Assembly: GCA_963700865.1 (NCBI GenBank) | Contig: CAVOZC010000005.1 | Location: 1-64,000, forward strand | Direction: 5' to 3' | Origin: CAVOGJ01 sp963700865 | GTDB lineage: Bacteria; Planctomycetota; Planctomycetia; Pirellulales; Pirellulaceae | DNA length: 64,000 nucleotides | Shown here: piece by piece, positions 1 through 10,911 of the stretch | Position numbering within the stretch: position 1 is the first letter of the stretch | Layout: every line of letters begins with the position of its first letter | Notes under the pieces: generated by a model | The model's input: the letters and a program-made list of their open reading frames with translations, nothing else | What the model was told of the DNA's origin: nothing | The model's database searches: none | Program-made: the position numbers and the translations under genes

Positions 1-508
1 GAAATTCATGACGATTCATCTCCCACACATACTTAGCGTCGAGGGCACCTTCTTCCTCGAGCAAACTGACCTTCCGCAGAAGGGGATGTATATGTCGGCG
101 TAGAAAGTCCTGGAAGGCCAGGGACGCTTCGTAACCGGGTCGTGCTGCCATGGAATGGGATCAACCGTCCAGAAGTCCATACCCAAAAAAGAGAAACGGC
201 CCTCACGGACTTCGTCCGCTGAGGCTACGACGTCGGTTAATCGGTCAGGAAACAATTCTCGATACAGACTGGCACCTTCGTCCAACGTGGCGGCGTCCAG
301 TAAGAATGGTGGCTCGTCTCGAGTCCTGCGCGTGATCAATCCACCAGTCGGCGAGTGAGTCGCCATTTTTCAACGCTTTTGAGTTGAGACCGAGTCGTCG
401 CTGCCACGATCGATTCGACCATTCAGACCAACCCGATTGATACGCGACCCGCTCGACGGACTCTGCCAGCTTCTCGCTCGTCCGAAATAGGATTTCACCC
501 TGCGCCAT
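1..508 (-). CDS. Heparinase II/III family protein, N-terminal part
   Basis: The gene runs off the left edge, so only about 165 N-terminal codons are present. Rejoining three frames gives a continuous sequence containing RFSFLG, PIPWQHDPVTKRPWP, FQDFLRRHIHPLL and KYVWEMNRHEF. The FxFLG...W..DP...WP...KYVWE.NRH pattern is typical of the N-terminal domain of heparinase II/III-type polysaccharide lyases. Two frame changes are needed, near 310 and near 130. It lies 118 bp downstream of the amidotransferase gene on the same strand. Such lyases commonly sit in exosortase-linked exopolysaccharide clusters, where they probably trim or modify a uronic-acid-containing polymer; that role is inferred. The ATG at 508 is the first start in the reading frame. 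Confidence 0.75.
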
Positions 509-626
509 GGCGAAGCTTGCTCAGTTTCATCCAAGCACGTCGGTGCGCTCTGTACCGCGGTGAACGCGTTGGTATTATTGGGCAGCATGTTATTGATTAA
601 GTATCGTTCGTGTCGTCCGCCGATAT

Positions 627-2586
627 TCATCCAGCCATCGCCATGACGTCTTCCGACACCGAGTTCCAGCCTTGTTCATCCAGGAATATCCTGGCCCAAA
701 TCTCGAAATTCAAGATTATCCACAACTGATCGGTGTAATTATTCAAACCCAGCATATGTTGAGACAGGAGTTGTTGAACGTAGTTTGCGTTGAACACGCC
801 TCGATCTCCGAGTTCGCTCGCTGGATAAAATCGCATGTGCCATGCTCCCAGTGCTTCTTTGCAGCCATTGTCTAATGGGCGTGGGGAAACCCATCTTTTT
901 GCGGTTGACAATGGAACTCGGGAGGGTTTTCCGCAAAGCTCGCTTCACGATGTACTTGCCGGACCAACCACGCAGCTTCATTTTTGCTGGTAATCGAGCC
1001 GCAAACTCCACAATTCGATGATCGAGAAATGGAACACGACTCTCAATGGACGTGGCCATGCTCATCTTATCTTGCTTGCGGAGAAGTTCGACAAGATACG
1101 TCTTTTGGTCGGTGTACAGCAGACGTTCAAGTTCGCTGCCGCTTGCTCGCTGCCTGTAGTACTTCATCGTAGCTCGCATATGGGTCGATATTCGCGATGC
1201 GACGGTAAGTGGCCTCCGAGAACAGTTGGCGATGGGTTTGTGGCGAGTGAAATCCGTACCAGTTATCAAAAATGATATCTTCGGGTCGCATGGTAGTTAA
1301 GAAATGTGTGGCTGATCTTCGTGCGGACCGACTGAGGCAGCGGCCATTTCGGAGGGTATTGCCGACAAGCGGCTCGTGTATCCAACTGGGAATGAGGCGG
1401 TGATACGCGACCCCCACTTGAGATTGAAAAAGCGTCGCCCAATACCTTTCGTAGCCCGGCAAAAAGCTCGTCGCTGCCCTCACCGCTTAGGACAACCTTG
1501 ACGTGTTGGCTGGCCAACTTGGACACCACGAATAATGGCACGGAGGCAGAAAAGCGAATTGGCTCATCTTCGTGCCAGATTAGTTTTGGCAACTCGGCAA
1601 ACGCACCTTCGGAATCGAGCACCACCTCATGATGATCCGCTCCGATCGCGGACGCAACGTCGCGTGCGAACTCAAGCTCGTTATAATATCCGGATTCGAA
1701 TCCAACGGAGAAGGTTTGAACTGGCGTTGACATTTGCTCCGCCATCACGGCAGCGATTGCGCTGGAGTCGATTCCACCACTCAAAAAAACGCCAAGAGGA
1801 ACATCGCTCATCAACCTGTCGGCGACCGCTTGCCGAAACAAGCCGTCAAATTCGACCACCAAGTCATCTTCAGAATACGCTTCTGCGGTATTACCTGGCT
1901 CGGGTACATCCCAATACCGATGCGTCTTCAATCCTCCGTCTTTCCAGATCAGCCAGTTTCCAGGCATCAGTTTCCGCACGCCGCGGAATAGCGTTTCTTC
2001 GCCCGCGGTGAAGCCGAGAGTAACGAATTCGGCAAGAGCCCCTTCATTGAGCTCAGCTCTTCCGAATGCCCGAAGCAAACAACGATTTTGCTTCTGACGC
2101 ACAAACCACGCTGCTATCGTTTGCCGAATAATAGAATGGCTTAATACCAAGCCGATCTCTCGCACAATACAACTGCTTCTTTCTGTCGTCCCAGATTGCA
2201 AATGCGAACATTCCTTCGAGACGCCGGACGCAATCCGGGCCCCATTCCTCATAGGCGTGAACGACTACCTCGGTATCACACCGTGATTGAAAACGATGTC
2301 CGCGCATGGCCAGTTCACGTCGCAAACTTGCGTGGTTATAGATTTCTCCATTGTATGTGATCCATATTGTCGCGTCTTCGTTCGACATTGGTTGGCGACC
2401 GCCCTCGACATCAATAATGCTCAGCCGTTGATGCCCCAGTCCAACGCTTGTGTCTCCACAGTTGAAACATTTGATACCCTGCGCATCGGGACCCCGATGC
2501 ACGATAGCCCGATTCATGCGTCCGATCGAATCGGCGTTGGGAATCCAAGCCGATGATTGGCTGACAATGACCGCTATTCCACACAT
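627..2586 (-). CDS. Asparagine synthetase-like amidotransferase (exosortase-system type)
   Basis: Rejoined frames give about 650 residues, the usual length of glutamine-dependent asparagine synthetases. The protein starts MCGIAVI, with Cys2 as the class II glutaminase nucleophile, followed by HRGPDAQG, the YNGEIYNH motif and GIKPFYY. The synthetase half has the PP-loop SGGIDSS near 1770 and LSGEGSDELFAG near 1480, then MSMATSIESRVPFLDH and KMGFPTPIRQWL near the C-terminus. Frame changes are needed near 2085, 1455, 1200 and 880. Within this operon it resembles the amidotransferases associated with XrtA/PEP-CTERM systems, so its substrate is more likely a sugar or polymer precursor than free aspartate; this is inferred from context. 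Confidence 0.85.
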
Positions 2587-2822
2587 CGACCGGGCAATCC
2601 GAAGCTTTTTTTGATACTAATTTCGTACAACGCCACTACGTTTGATGCTGCGAGTTGATGCTTTATGCGCGAGGTGAAACATCGAGGACTATTGATGACT
2701 ACTTAGGTGACATGGAAACGAGACATGCGGGAGCTGACGGCCAGCCAAAGCGGCTTACAGCGACCGGCAGCGTCGTATGATTCCCATCGATCGCATTTCT
2801 CAGGTAATATCCGAAATTTGAC

Positions 2823-3921
2823 CTAACGATCGGCGCGGCGTCGCTCTGAAACCGGGCGGTAGGCTGACGACCCTAGCGTGAAACACGCAATAATTTCGGC
2901 CGACGTGCCCACGCCTGCCCCCACATGAATTGTCGCGAAAACGGCGGGCAGGCGGAACAGCAAGCCTAATTGGCGGTTTCGCCAGGCGATGCTGGCCGCC
3001 GCTCCCAGCAGACATGCCAAGTAAGCGACCAGGATGGTCAAATACACCGGCCGAATCGTCGTGGAAAAAAAGGCCAAGACACCACCGGCGGCCAAGCCTA
3101 ACAAAAAAAGGGCGGGGATGATTGATCCAAGCCGCCAGGTCCCCCGATGCTTCCGCGAAAATCGCACCCGGCCGCGGCCGTAGCGGACCATCTGCCGAAA
3201 GAGCCCCTGTAGGCTGTCGCGGGGAAAATAGCGGACGGTGATGGCCGGTTCCAGGTAACACGTCAGCCCCGCCCGGTCGCAACGGTAATTGAATTCGCCG
3301 TCCTCGTGCGCGTCCAGCGATTCGTCGAACAGCCCGACCTTGTCGAAGACGTCGCGACGATAGGCCACGGCCACGCTCTTGGCTGGGACAAACTGGCCCT
3401 GGTCGGCGTAGATGAACGATTCCGGATGATGTCCCAGTCGCGATGAACGAGCCAGAGCGATCGCCCGCTGCAACGGTGTGCGCGTCGGTCACGTCCAGCG
3501 GCTGCGGCCGGCCCAGGCAGTCGGCGCCCGTCCGGCGAAAGGCGTCCACCAACGCATGGAAATACTGCCGCGTCGGGATCTCGCAGTGGCCGTCGACAAT
3601 CACGACGTACTCGCCCTGCGAATGCTGGATCGCCAGATTCCGCGCGGCACTTGAAAGGCGACGGGGGTTGTCCAGGACACGAATCTGGGGGTGGCGGGCC
3701 GCATACCCGCGGGCAATCTCCGGCGTGCGGTCGGTCGATTGACCGTCGACGACGAGGATTTCGAGCTCGATGTGCTCGCGGTCCTGGGCCAGGAGCTGGT
3801 CCAGCGTGTGCGCCAGGAAGGCCTCTTCGTTCCGCACGGGGACGATGACGGTGACCGAGGCCGGTTTGTCCGGGGCCGCGGTTGCGGGTCGGTCGGCGAG
3901 TTGGGAGGGACGTGGGGTCAA
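2823..3921 (-). CDS. Family 2 glycosyltransferase with C-terminal membrane helices
   Basis: About 365 residues after one frame change near 3475. The GT-A fold is visible: VTVIVPVRNEE at the start, LEILVVDGQSTDRTPEIA as the nucleotide-binding segment, VIVDGHCEIP in place of the DxD loop, and FDESLDAHEDGEFNYRC as the acceptor-side (E)D-x motif. Two or three hydrophobic segments follow (IIPALFLLGLAAGGVLAFF, VYLTILVAYLACLLGAAAS), so the enzyme is probably membrane-bound. This arrangement matches ExoA-like glycosyltransferases of exopolysaccharide pathways that add sugars to a lipid-linked carrier. It lies between the deacetylase and the amidotransferase of the same minus-strand operon. The donor and acceptor sugars cannot be told from the sequence. 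Confidence 0.85.
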
Positions 3922-3951
3922 GGGAGAGAGGTGTTCAGGGGGGGGTTACGT

Positions 3952-4124
3952 CGTTTAACCGTCAGCCGCAGGCGTACGCGGGTCTACGCGTAAAAGGTCG
4001 ACGCATTCATAACGGCGGGCTCACCCACGACGGCAATACTCACAAGGGCCGGCGCACCCACGCACAACGGCGGGTGAACCCACGACGCCAACACGTACGT
4101 ACGCCTGCGGCTAACGGTTAAACG
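3952..4124. repeat. REP palindrome pair (copy A)
   Basis: A left arm (3952-3980, containing gccgcaggcgtacgcg) and an inverted right arm (4098-4124, cgtacgcctgcggctaacgg...) match over about 27 bp with one mismatch (gtcagcc against gttagcc). The centre holds imperfect copies of aacggcggg..acccacgac. The same arms occur at 21162-21260 and around the transposase at 52373-52999. Here the element sits between the deacetylase and glycosyltransferase genes of the EPS operon. Confidence 0.85.
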
Positions 4125-4201
4125 CGCTTGGTGAACTTGCCGATCGCGGTCAGTGTAGGGAATTTGCGCTGTCATGCTGAAGGGGAAGATGAGAACGAAC
4201 T

Positions 4202-5114
4202 CTACGAGTGGGCGTAGGCCTGCCGTCGCGAGTCGTCGAGATCCAACTCGCACTGTGGAGACGATGGGCTGATGTAGGCTTCCATCACCCGGTCCATGCG
4301 GTCGAAGGAGAAACTCTTCAACAACTGCTCGAATTTCCACTCGGTCGTGTGCAGATTGCAGTAGTGCTTGAACCGCTGCCGACGCGTGCCGAATTTCAAC
4401 CGTGGCTGGTCGGGATCGAATTCCCACGGGTGGGCATAGAACACGAACGGCAGGTTGAGCCGCCGATTCGTGTGGGCCAATAACCGCCGCGAGACGCGGA
4501 ACGGCAAGAAGCGGAAATAGCCGCCACCCGAGATCGGGATATTCACGCGATTGACAAAACGGCGGACCGCCATCGGAAATTCCCACAGCTTGGCGTCCTC
4601 CAGTTCAATCAAGAACGGCTCCCGCGAGGCCCCCGGAATCCCGTAGTTGGTGCGGTTGATCGGGGAAGATGCTCGAGTCGATCGTAAAGCCTTCGTCGGC
4701 CAGCACCTGCAAGGCCCACATGGTGCTCCGCACGACGGAGAACGACGGTGCACGAAACGAAGTGACTGGCTTTCCGGTCAGGTCCTGCAGGAGGTCTCGT
4801 GATTTCCGCAGATCGTCGCGAAATTGCTCCCGCGTCAAGTGATACAGCATGCGGTGCCAGTACGTGTGCGAGCCGATCTCGTGCCCCGCCGCATCGATTT
4901 CCCGGACCAGTTCGGGATGCTGCTGGGCCACATAGCCCAGCACGAAGAAGGTGGCCTTCGTATTGTAGCGGTCGAGCAAGCGGAGAATCTTGCGTGTGCT
5001 CTCCACGACACGACTCTCGTAGCTGGGCCAATCGTCGCGATTGATGTCGCGCTCGAAATTGGTGACGTGGTAATAGTCTTCCACATCGATGGTTAGTGCG
5101 TTCTTAATTGTCAT
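4202..5114 (-). CDS. XrtA-system polysaccharide deacetylase with DUF3473-like C-terminus
   Basis: About 304 residues after one frame change near 4665. The N-terminal NodB-type domain has LTIDVEDYYHV (the catalytic/metal Asp region), ATFFVLGYVAQQHPELV, the metal-binding HEIGSHTYWHRMLY (H-x3-H type) and SFRAPSFSV. The C-terminal part has NRTNYGIPGASREP, ISGGGYFRFLPF, FVFYAHPWEFDPDQPR and a FKHYCNLHTTEWKFEQLL tail, which is the pattern of the DUF3473 domain found in deacetylases of PEP-CTERM/exosortase clusters. It probably removes acyl groups from N-acetylated sugars of the exopolysaccharide. The start MTIKNALTIDVE at 5114 is typical of the family. It follows the epsI-type gene with a gap of about 110 bp. 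Confidence 0.88.
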
Positions 5115-5224
5115 GGTGTCTTCCAATCTACGCCAACGCAAAAAACGAACATGACTTACCATTCCCCCCACGGATGGGAAGTTACCGCGATCACTTGTTG
5201 GCTGACCGTCAGGCTGACGGCCGC

Positions 5225-5942
5225 TCAACGCGTGGCCCCGGTGGCCACGCAATTTATGCCGGGCAACAGGCTCCAGCCTGATTGCTCCAATGCTCTCAAA
5301 AAATCGCGGCCCGGATCGGTCTCGTCGTCCTCCGTCCAAGTCGCGAGCCGAGCAACGAGTTGGATCTTGTACAGCAGCGGGGCCCCACCGAATTCGATCC
5401 GGGGTGATTTCGATGCCTGCCAGGCGTCTCCGGTGCTCCAGGCGTAATAGACCCGCAAGCTGTCCGCCAGCGGATTCTTGGTCTTGAAGTCGAGGCGCCA
5501 GAACGTATTCGTGTGACCATCCTTGCCGGACAGCTGGACGACCTCTCCGCTCGGTGCGACTTTCATAGGCACGGCTGGAAAAACAGACTTCCGGCGTGTG
5601 GACGGCGATGGGACCCGGGGGACCGACCAACAGCGCGAGGATGATCTCTTTGCCCGACTCGAGATGGACATAGCGACGGCTAACGTAGCCAACACATTCG
5701 AGCATCTCGATGACCGACGGCTTAAGCTCGATCTCCTCGACCAGCTTCCAACGGCCGATCTGCGAAGGCATTTCCGTCACGCGCGCTCCCGCACCCACCA
5801 GGTCGGGGCCCGGACCCCAGCGTTGGGAAAGGCTGCCATACAGCGCGCCACCGATCAGCGTGACAGCCAGGGCCAGGGCCAAGGCCAGCCAGCGGGGCAG
5901 GGCGAAGGAGTCAGCTCGGTGTTTGGTTTTCTTATGGGACAT
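5225..5942 (-). CDS. Exosortase-associated EpsI-family protein
   Basis: About 239 residues with one frame change near 5585. There is a basic N-terminus and one membrane helix (WLALALALAVTLIGGALYGS). The periplasmic part has MPSQIGRWKLVEE, GPPGPIAVHTPEVCF and, after the shift, GHTNTFWRLDFKTKNPLADS, VYYAWSTGDAW and PLLYKIQLVARL. The HTPEVC segment and the later Tyr/Trp-rich W..S block are hallmarks of the EpsI/DUF3485 family, often found next to or fused to exosortases. Its exact function is unknown; a role in exopolysaccharide export or protein sorting is inferred from context. Its ATG overlaps the end of the upstream TPR gene by 11 bp, which suggests translational coupling. Confidence 0.82.
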
Positions 5943-8900
5943 CGGCAGTCGGCGACGCAGGCGATGTGGTGTTCGAGGCCTTCTCCAGCTGTGACAACGA
6001 TGCGCGGTCGTCCGCCGTCAGCACAAATTGTTCCGAGCCCCAATGCACGCGATTTTTTTAGCATGCGAACGGCATCCTGTGGGCGTGCGGATTTCAAGTA
6101 GGCCGAGGCGAGGTGCAAGAAAAAGCGAGCATCCGTCGCCCCACCGGCCGTGGCCTCCTCCAGGCATTGAATCGCCTGCTCAGACTTCTCCATCTTTAGC
6201 AGGATGGTGCCTTGGGTGTCCAGCAGCGAGGGTGCGCGGCCGGAGATCTGGATCGCCTTTTCGATCAAGTAGTAGCGCCTCGGCCAAGTCACTTGGCCGT
6301 TCCGCCAATCAGCGTGGCCAGATTGTTCAGCGCCATGGCGTCTTGCGGGTCGCGCTCGACGACCTGGCGGAACAGTTGGATCGCCTCGTCGATCTTGCCT
6401 TGGCTGTAACGCATCACGGCTTCGGCCTGCAGCAGCTGCGTGTCCTCGCCGTATTCTTGCAAGGCCGCATCGACGGCCGGTTGCAGCTCGGCCAGTCCCG
6501 CCGAGTTGCCCGTCGTGTCGGTCATCAGGTTGGCCATCAGCTTGGCCATCTCGGCGTCTGGCTTGCCGTCCGAGAGTTCCAGACAAAAGCGGACGGCGTC
6601 GGCGCGACGGTCCTGCGCCACCAGCGATTTGACGACCAGCAGATAGGCGTTGGGGGCAACATCCATCAGCCGCCGATACCAGACTTCCGCCTCGGCATGG
6701 GACTCGACTGCGGTCAGCAAGCGGCCGTTAGAGAGGTACAGCCGTTGGCGCTGGACCAGGTCCGAGGCGTCGTTGTCTTCTTTGAGATACAAACTGGGCC
6801 ACCAGCTCTTGCGCCGCCTCTTTCCGGCCCTGGATCGTCAGCAGCCTGGCGGTCAACGCCGTATGCAGCACATCGGTTCCGTCCGTGGCGGTTTCCTGCA
6901 GCTGCAACAGGTCATCGAGCCGCCCTTCGACCTTGGCCAGGAAATCTTGCTGGAGCGTCTTGAAGTTGACTTCGTCTTCGTCCGTTGCGCTCACTGTCCC
7001 CCCTGGCGGCGGGATCACCCCCGTACCGCAAAAGAAATTCAACGTACTGCGACAGCCGCTCGGTCCGTGCCTCGGGGGACTGAGATCGAGGGCCGTTTGC
7101 CGTTGATCGTCGGCCGCCACGAGTTTCTCGCAGCGGGTGGCAAGGTCGTCCGCCAGGCTGGCCTCCTGCTCAAGTATCTGGGCCAGCAGCAGCCGGTCGA
7201 CGTCTTCGCCGCCGGCTGTCGAAGAGCAACCGTTCCTGCAGGAGCTCGCGGGCGTTCGCGCAGTTCCGTTCGTCGCTCCCCTCGATTACGGCCTTTGCGG
7301 GACAGCAACATCGCTCGCAACCGATCTCGGACGGCGGCGCCGGCTCCCTCGGGATCGCGTTGGCTGAGATCCGACAGGATCATTTCAAATCGATTCCAAT
7401 CGGCCTCCTCGCGGGTCTCGGCCAACATCATGCCCAATTCCAGGGCGGCCGTTTCGTAGAGGGGGTCCAGTCCTGGAGATGCCGCCCGCGAGTCGGACCG
7501 TCGCTGAAGGATCGACTCGAACTGCGCCATGGCGGCCTGTGGATCGCGTTGCTTCAGCAGCCGCGCGTAATCCAGTCGGATATTGATTTCATCTGTCAGC
7601 TGTCGCTGTGGCGATCCATCATACTGGGGTAGCGGCGCTGCGTATTCTCGGAGTGTGAGCTCGAATTGCTGGAGGGCCAGGTCCCATTCTTGCAAACTGC
7701 GGTAACCGATCGCTGCCACCCGATGTCGGCGATCTGCCGCTACTCGCGAATCGGACGACCAAGCGGTCCAAAACGGTCCGCGCTTCGGCCAGCTTTCCCA
7801 CCCGCACCAACCCATTCACCAAGGCTTCCCAGGCCCGGTCATCGCTCGGGAATTCCTCGGCGGTCCGCTCGCAGTACCTCCAACGCCTCGGCCGAATTCT
7901 CATCTTGGAACACAACGGCTCGCCAACGTGATCCGGGCTTCGAGGTTCTCGGGATGACGCCCGGCATTCTTCCGGGCCAACTGCAAGGCCCCTTTCAGAT
8001 CCTTCGCTTTTACCGCCAACTCGACGGCCATCGCATCGAGGAAGGGACTGGTGACCTGCTCGGAGGAGAGCTGTGCGAGCATCCGCTCGAGCCTCCTCCG
8101 TGCGTCCCTCGTCATCCAGCAGCAGGAGCAGTCGTTGCAAGGTGCGCGGGCGAGCGATCGCCCCTTCGCAAAGGCCTGCCGGTAGTAATACAGCGCTCTT
8201 CCCGGCTCTTCCATCTTCTCGGCGTGTCGACCCGCCAGGAACAGCAGGGGTGCCCAGTCAGGACGCTCGCCGCGGAGCCCATCGATCAGGGATTGCAATT
8301 CCTGTTTCTGGGTCTCGTCGAGTTGGTCGAAACCCACCATCATCCGTTTCGCACGCAGGAAACAGGCTGATCGTGGAAAACTTGGGCAACCGGTTTTCCC
8401 ATTCCTGGGCGGCAGACATGTCACCTGCGGCGAGTGCTACATTCGACGCCTAACGTCAGCAATTCGTCGTCCTGCGTCTCGCTCAATGATTGGCTTGACC
8501 GTGGCCAGGGCCTGGTCCAGCTGCTCGGCGGCAACGAACAGTCGGACTTGAAGTGCGGCGACTTGACATCTTTTCGGCGTCCGTCAGCGAGGTCGTCATT
8601 TGCTGCAGTTCGGACTGTGCCTTTTCAAACTCGCCCTGCGCGGCTCGAATCGCCGCCAGTAATTGAGCGGATTCCACGGTCGAGGCGCCTGCGTCCAGGT
8701 GCCGGGAGAGGGCGCGTTCGGCATCCTCGTAGCGGCCGAGCCGCTGATAGACCTGGGCGGCGGACCGCCAGAACACCGGCATGTCGCCGAACCGGTCTTC
8801 AGCCGCCCGCAACAGCTTCAGGGCAGCGGCTTGGTCGCCCGACTTGGCCAGCTGATAGTCGACTGCGGCGAACACCAACTCGGGGCGATCGGCGGCCACG

Positions 8901-10711
8901 ACTCGTGCAGCCCGAAGACGTTCTTTCAAACTCGGTCCAGTCTTGTTGCCCGGGCGAACGGCGTACCTGGACGGCCAAATGCGATTGCAATCGCCGCACG
9001 AGCAGCTCCGGCGAGAGCGGGGGAGCGACCCGCTCCAGATCGTCGATGCGCGCCAGCGCGTCCTCGTAGCGTCCTGCCCGGAGATGGGCGTTGACGGCGG
9101 CCGACACGACGTCGGTTCGCCCCGGTTGCCGACGAGCCGCCGCGTCCCAGCGGGCACTCGCCTTGTCCCATTCGCCGCGGCTCTCGTAGGTTACCGCCAA
9201 CAGCTGCGAGGCCTGCAGCCACGTGGCGGACAGCTGCCCGGCCGGGCTTTCTCCGGCGGCAACGAGCATGCCTTCCAGGGCGGGGATGGCTAACTCCGGA
9301 TGGCCATCCGCCAACTGAAAGCGAGCCCGCACGCAGTTGCAGCAGCCGTTCGATCTGATCACGGGTGGCCGTATCCCGGCGGGCGAGATAGGCGGCATCA
9401 TATTCGTCCAGTTGCTGGAGGGTCACTTTGGCAGCCGCCAAATCATTAGCAGTGATCTGGGCGTGCGCTAGGGCGATTCCCACGTTCAGGTCATGATCCG
9501 TTGCCGCCCAGCCTTGAGTGAGCCACTGTCGCGCCTCATCCTCTCGGCCTGCCTCGGCCAGCGCCCTCGCCAGCATCCCGTAGGCTCGCGGGTCTTTCGG
9601 CGCCTGGGCGATGGCCGCGCGTAAATTGGACTCGATCTGTTTGCTTCGTTCATCCGTCAGTTCACCTTCGCTGGCCGCGGCAGCCGACAACAGCAGCACG
9701 TCCAGATTGGACGGGGCCAATACGAGTGCTGCCTGAAGGTCACTCTCTGGATCGGGCAAGGCATAACGCAAGCGGTATCGGTAGCGGGCGAGCCTCGCCG
9801 CCACATTTGCCGCCGTGACGGATGAATCGGCCGCGGTCGCGTTGGCCGGCAGCTCCGCGCCCGTACTTATCGACGAGCTGATCCATCATGTGGTCAGCCA
9901 GCATCGCCGGAGTCGTGCCAGGGTCGCTGCGAAGTGCGTTGGTCGTGAACGCCACAAATTCGCTGTCGGTCGGCGACGCGGCCGCGTCCTCAGCCAGGCC
10001 TCGATCGTGGCGGGAACCGCCGCGGCGTTTTCGCGGAGTGCCACGGCCGCGACCGCCACCAAGTCGGTATCGGTCGACGATTCGGCGACTGCCTCCAGCA
10101 AATCCCTGATATCGCCGCGGACGGCCGGATCGACTGTCTCGTCGCTTAGCTGGATCGGCGAGTCCGAGCGAAAGAGCCAAGTAATGACTGATTGCCTTCA
10201 CACGGCGTGCCGCCCGCGCGTCGCCCGTTGTCGGTGAATTCGCGAGCAATTCTTGAGCGGCAGTAGCCGCATCGGTGAAGTCGCCCAGCGTCAGTAGATT
10301 TTCGGCCAGCATCCGCCGCAGACCGTTGTTCTCTGGAAGACGTCCCACGGCCTGATACAACAGGCTATTCAAGCGATTGATGCGATTCGGATTCGGCTCG
10401 CTCCCGACGTTCGCGAATTGGTTGTACGCCTCGACCAGCTTGACCAGCGCCTGATCGTCCTCGGGAAAGATGGCCAAGTAACGCTGGTAGTTCGAGACGG
10501 CATCGGCCAGGTTCTTGTCGGCGACCGACTCCTGTTGCATCAATTGCTCAGCGCGAGCCAGTAACGCGTCGGCCGTCCTCTTCAGCTGATATCGATACCA
10601 GACGTAGCTGGCTGGCACCAAGACGACCAGCAGACCAACGGTGATCAGCAGTAAGCGCCGATTGACGGTATGTCGTCGCACGCCGACCGTTTTGGCGGCG
10701 CGGTCGTCCAA
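5932..10711 (-). CDS. Very large membrane-anchored TPR protein of the EPS operon
   Basis: The whole span reads as one protein of about 1,590 residues once roughly ten frame changes are bridged. The N-terminus (start 10711) has a membrane anchor, LLLITVGLLVVLVPASYVWYRY, followed by QLMQQESVADKNLADAVSNY and a solenoid of tetratricopeptide-like units to the end. Units include YQRYLAIFPEDDQALVKL, RLPENNGLRRMLAENLLTLG, VVERDPQDAMALNNLATL and QGTILLKMEKSEQAIQCLEE. In the last frame the stop is TAA at 5932-5934, after a tail reading SEQFVLTADDRASLSQLEKA. Large TPR scaffolds are standard in exosortase EPS operons, and this one may organise the polymerisation and export complex. The number of frame changes makes exact residue positions uncertain. 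Confidence 0.8.
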
Positions 10712-10780
10712 CGGGTCTGGCGGTCGTATCGGGGGACACGTCAGTTAGAGGAGATGATGGCAGGCGAACATCCTCAACGG

Positions 10781-10870
10781 TGGGATAGGTTTCCAACCTC
10801 TCTCATTGTGGAATCGTGGGACAAGGGATGGCAGCCAGAATTGCCAGTTGTGACAGGCTTTAAGCCTATC
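10781..10870. repeat. Dispersed planctomycete hairpin (gataggctt/aagcctatc type)
   Basis: Between the TPR and Wzc genes, gacaggcttt followed by aagcctatcc (10852-10870) forms a short hairpin, with a second degenerate copy at 10781-10800. The same motif, as ggataggcttccagcctgtc or its complement, is found at 24094-24115 and 54996-55015. Confidence 0.6.
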
Positions 10871-10911
10871 CAGGTCGATTTCTTGTGGCAGGCTATTCCA
10901 CTGGCGTCTTG

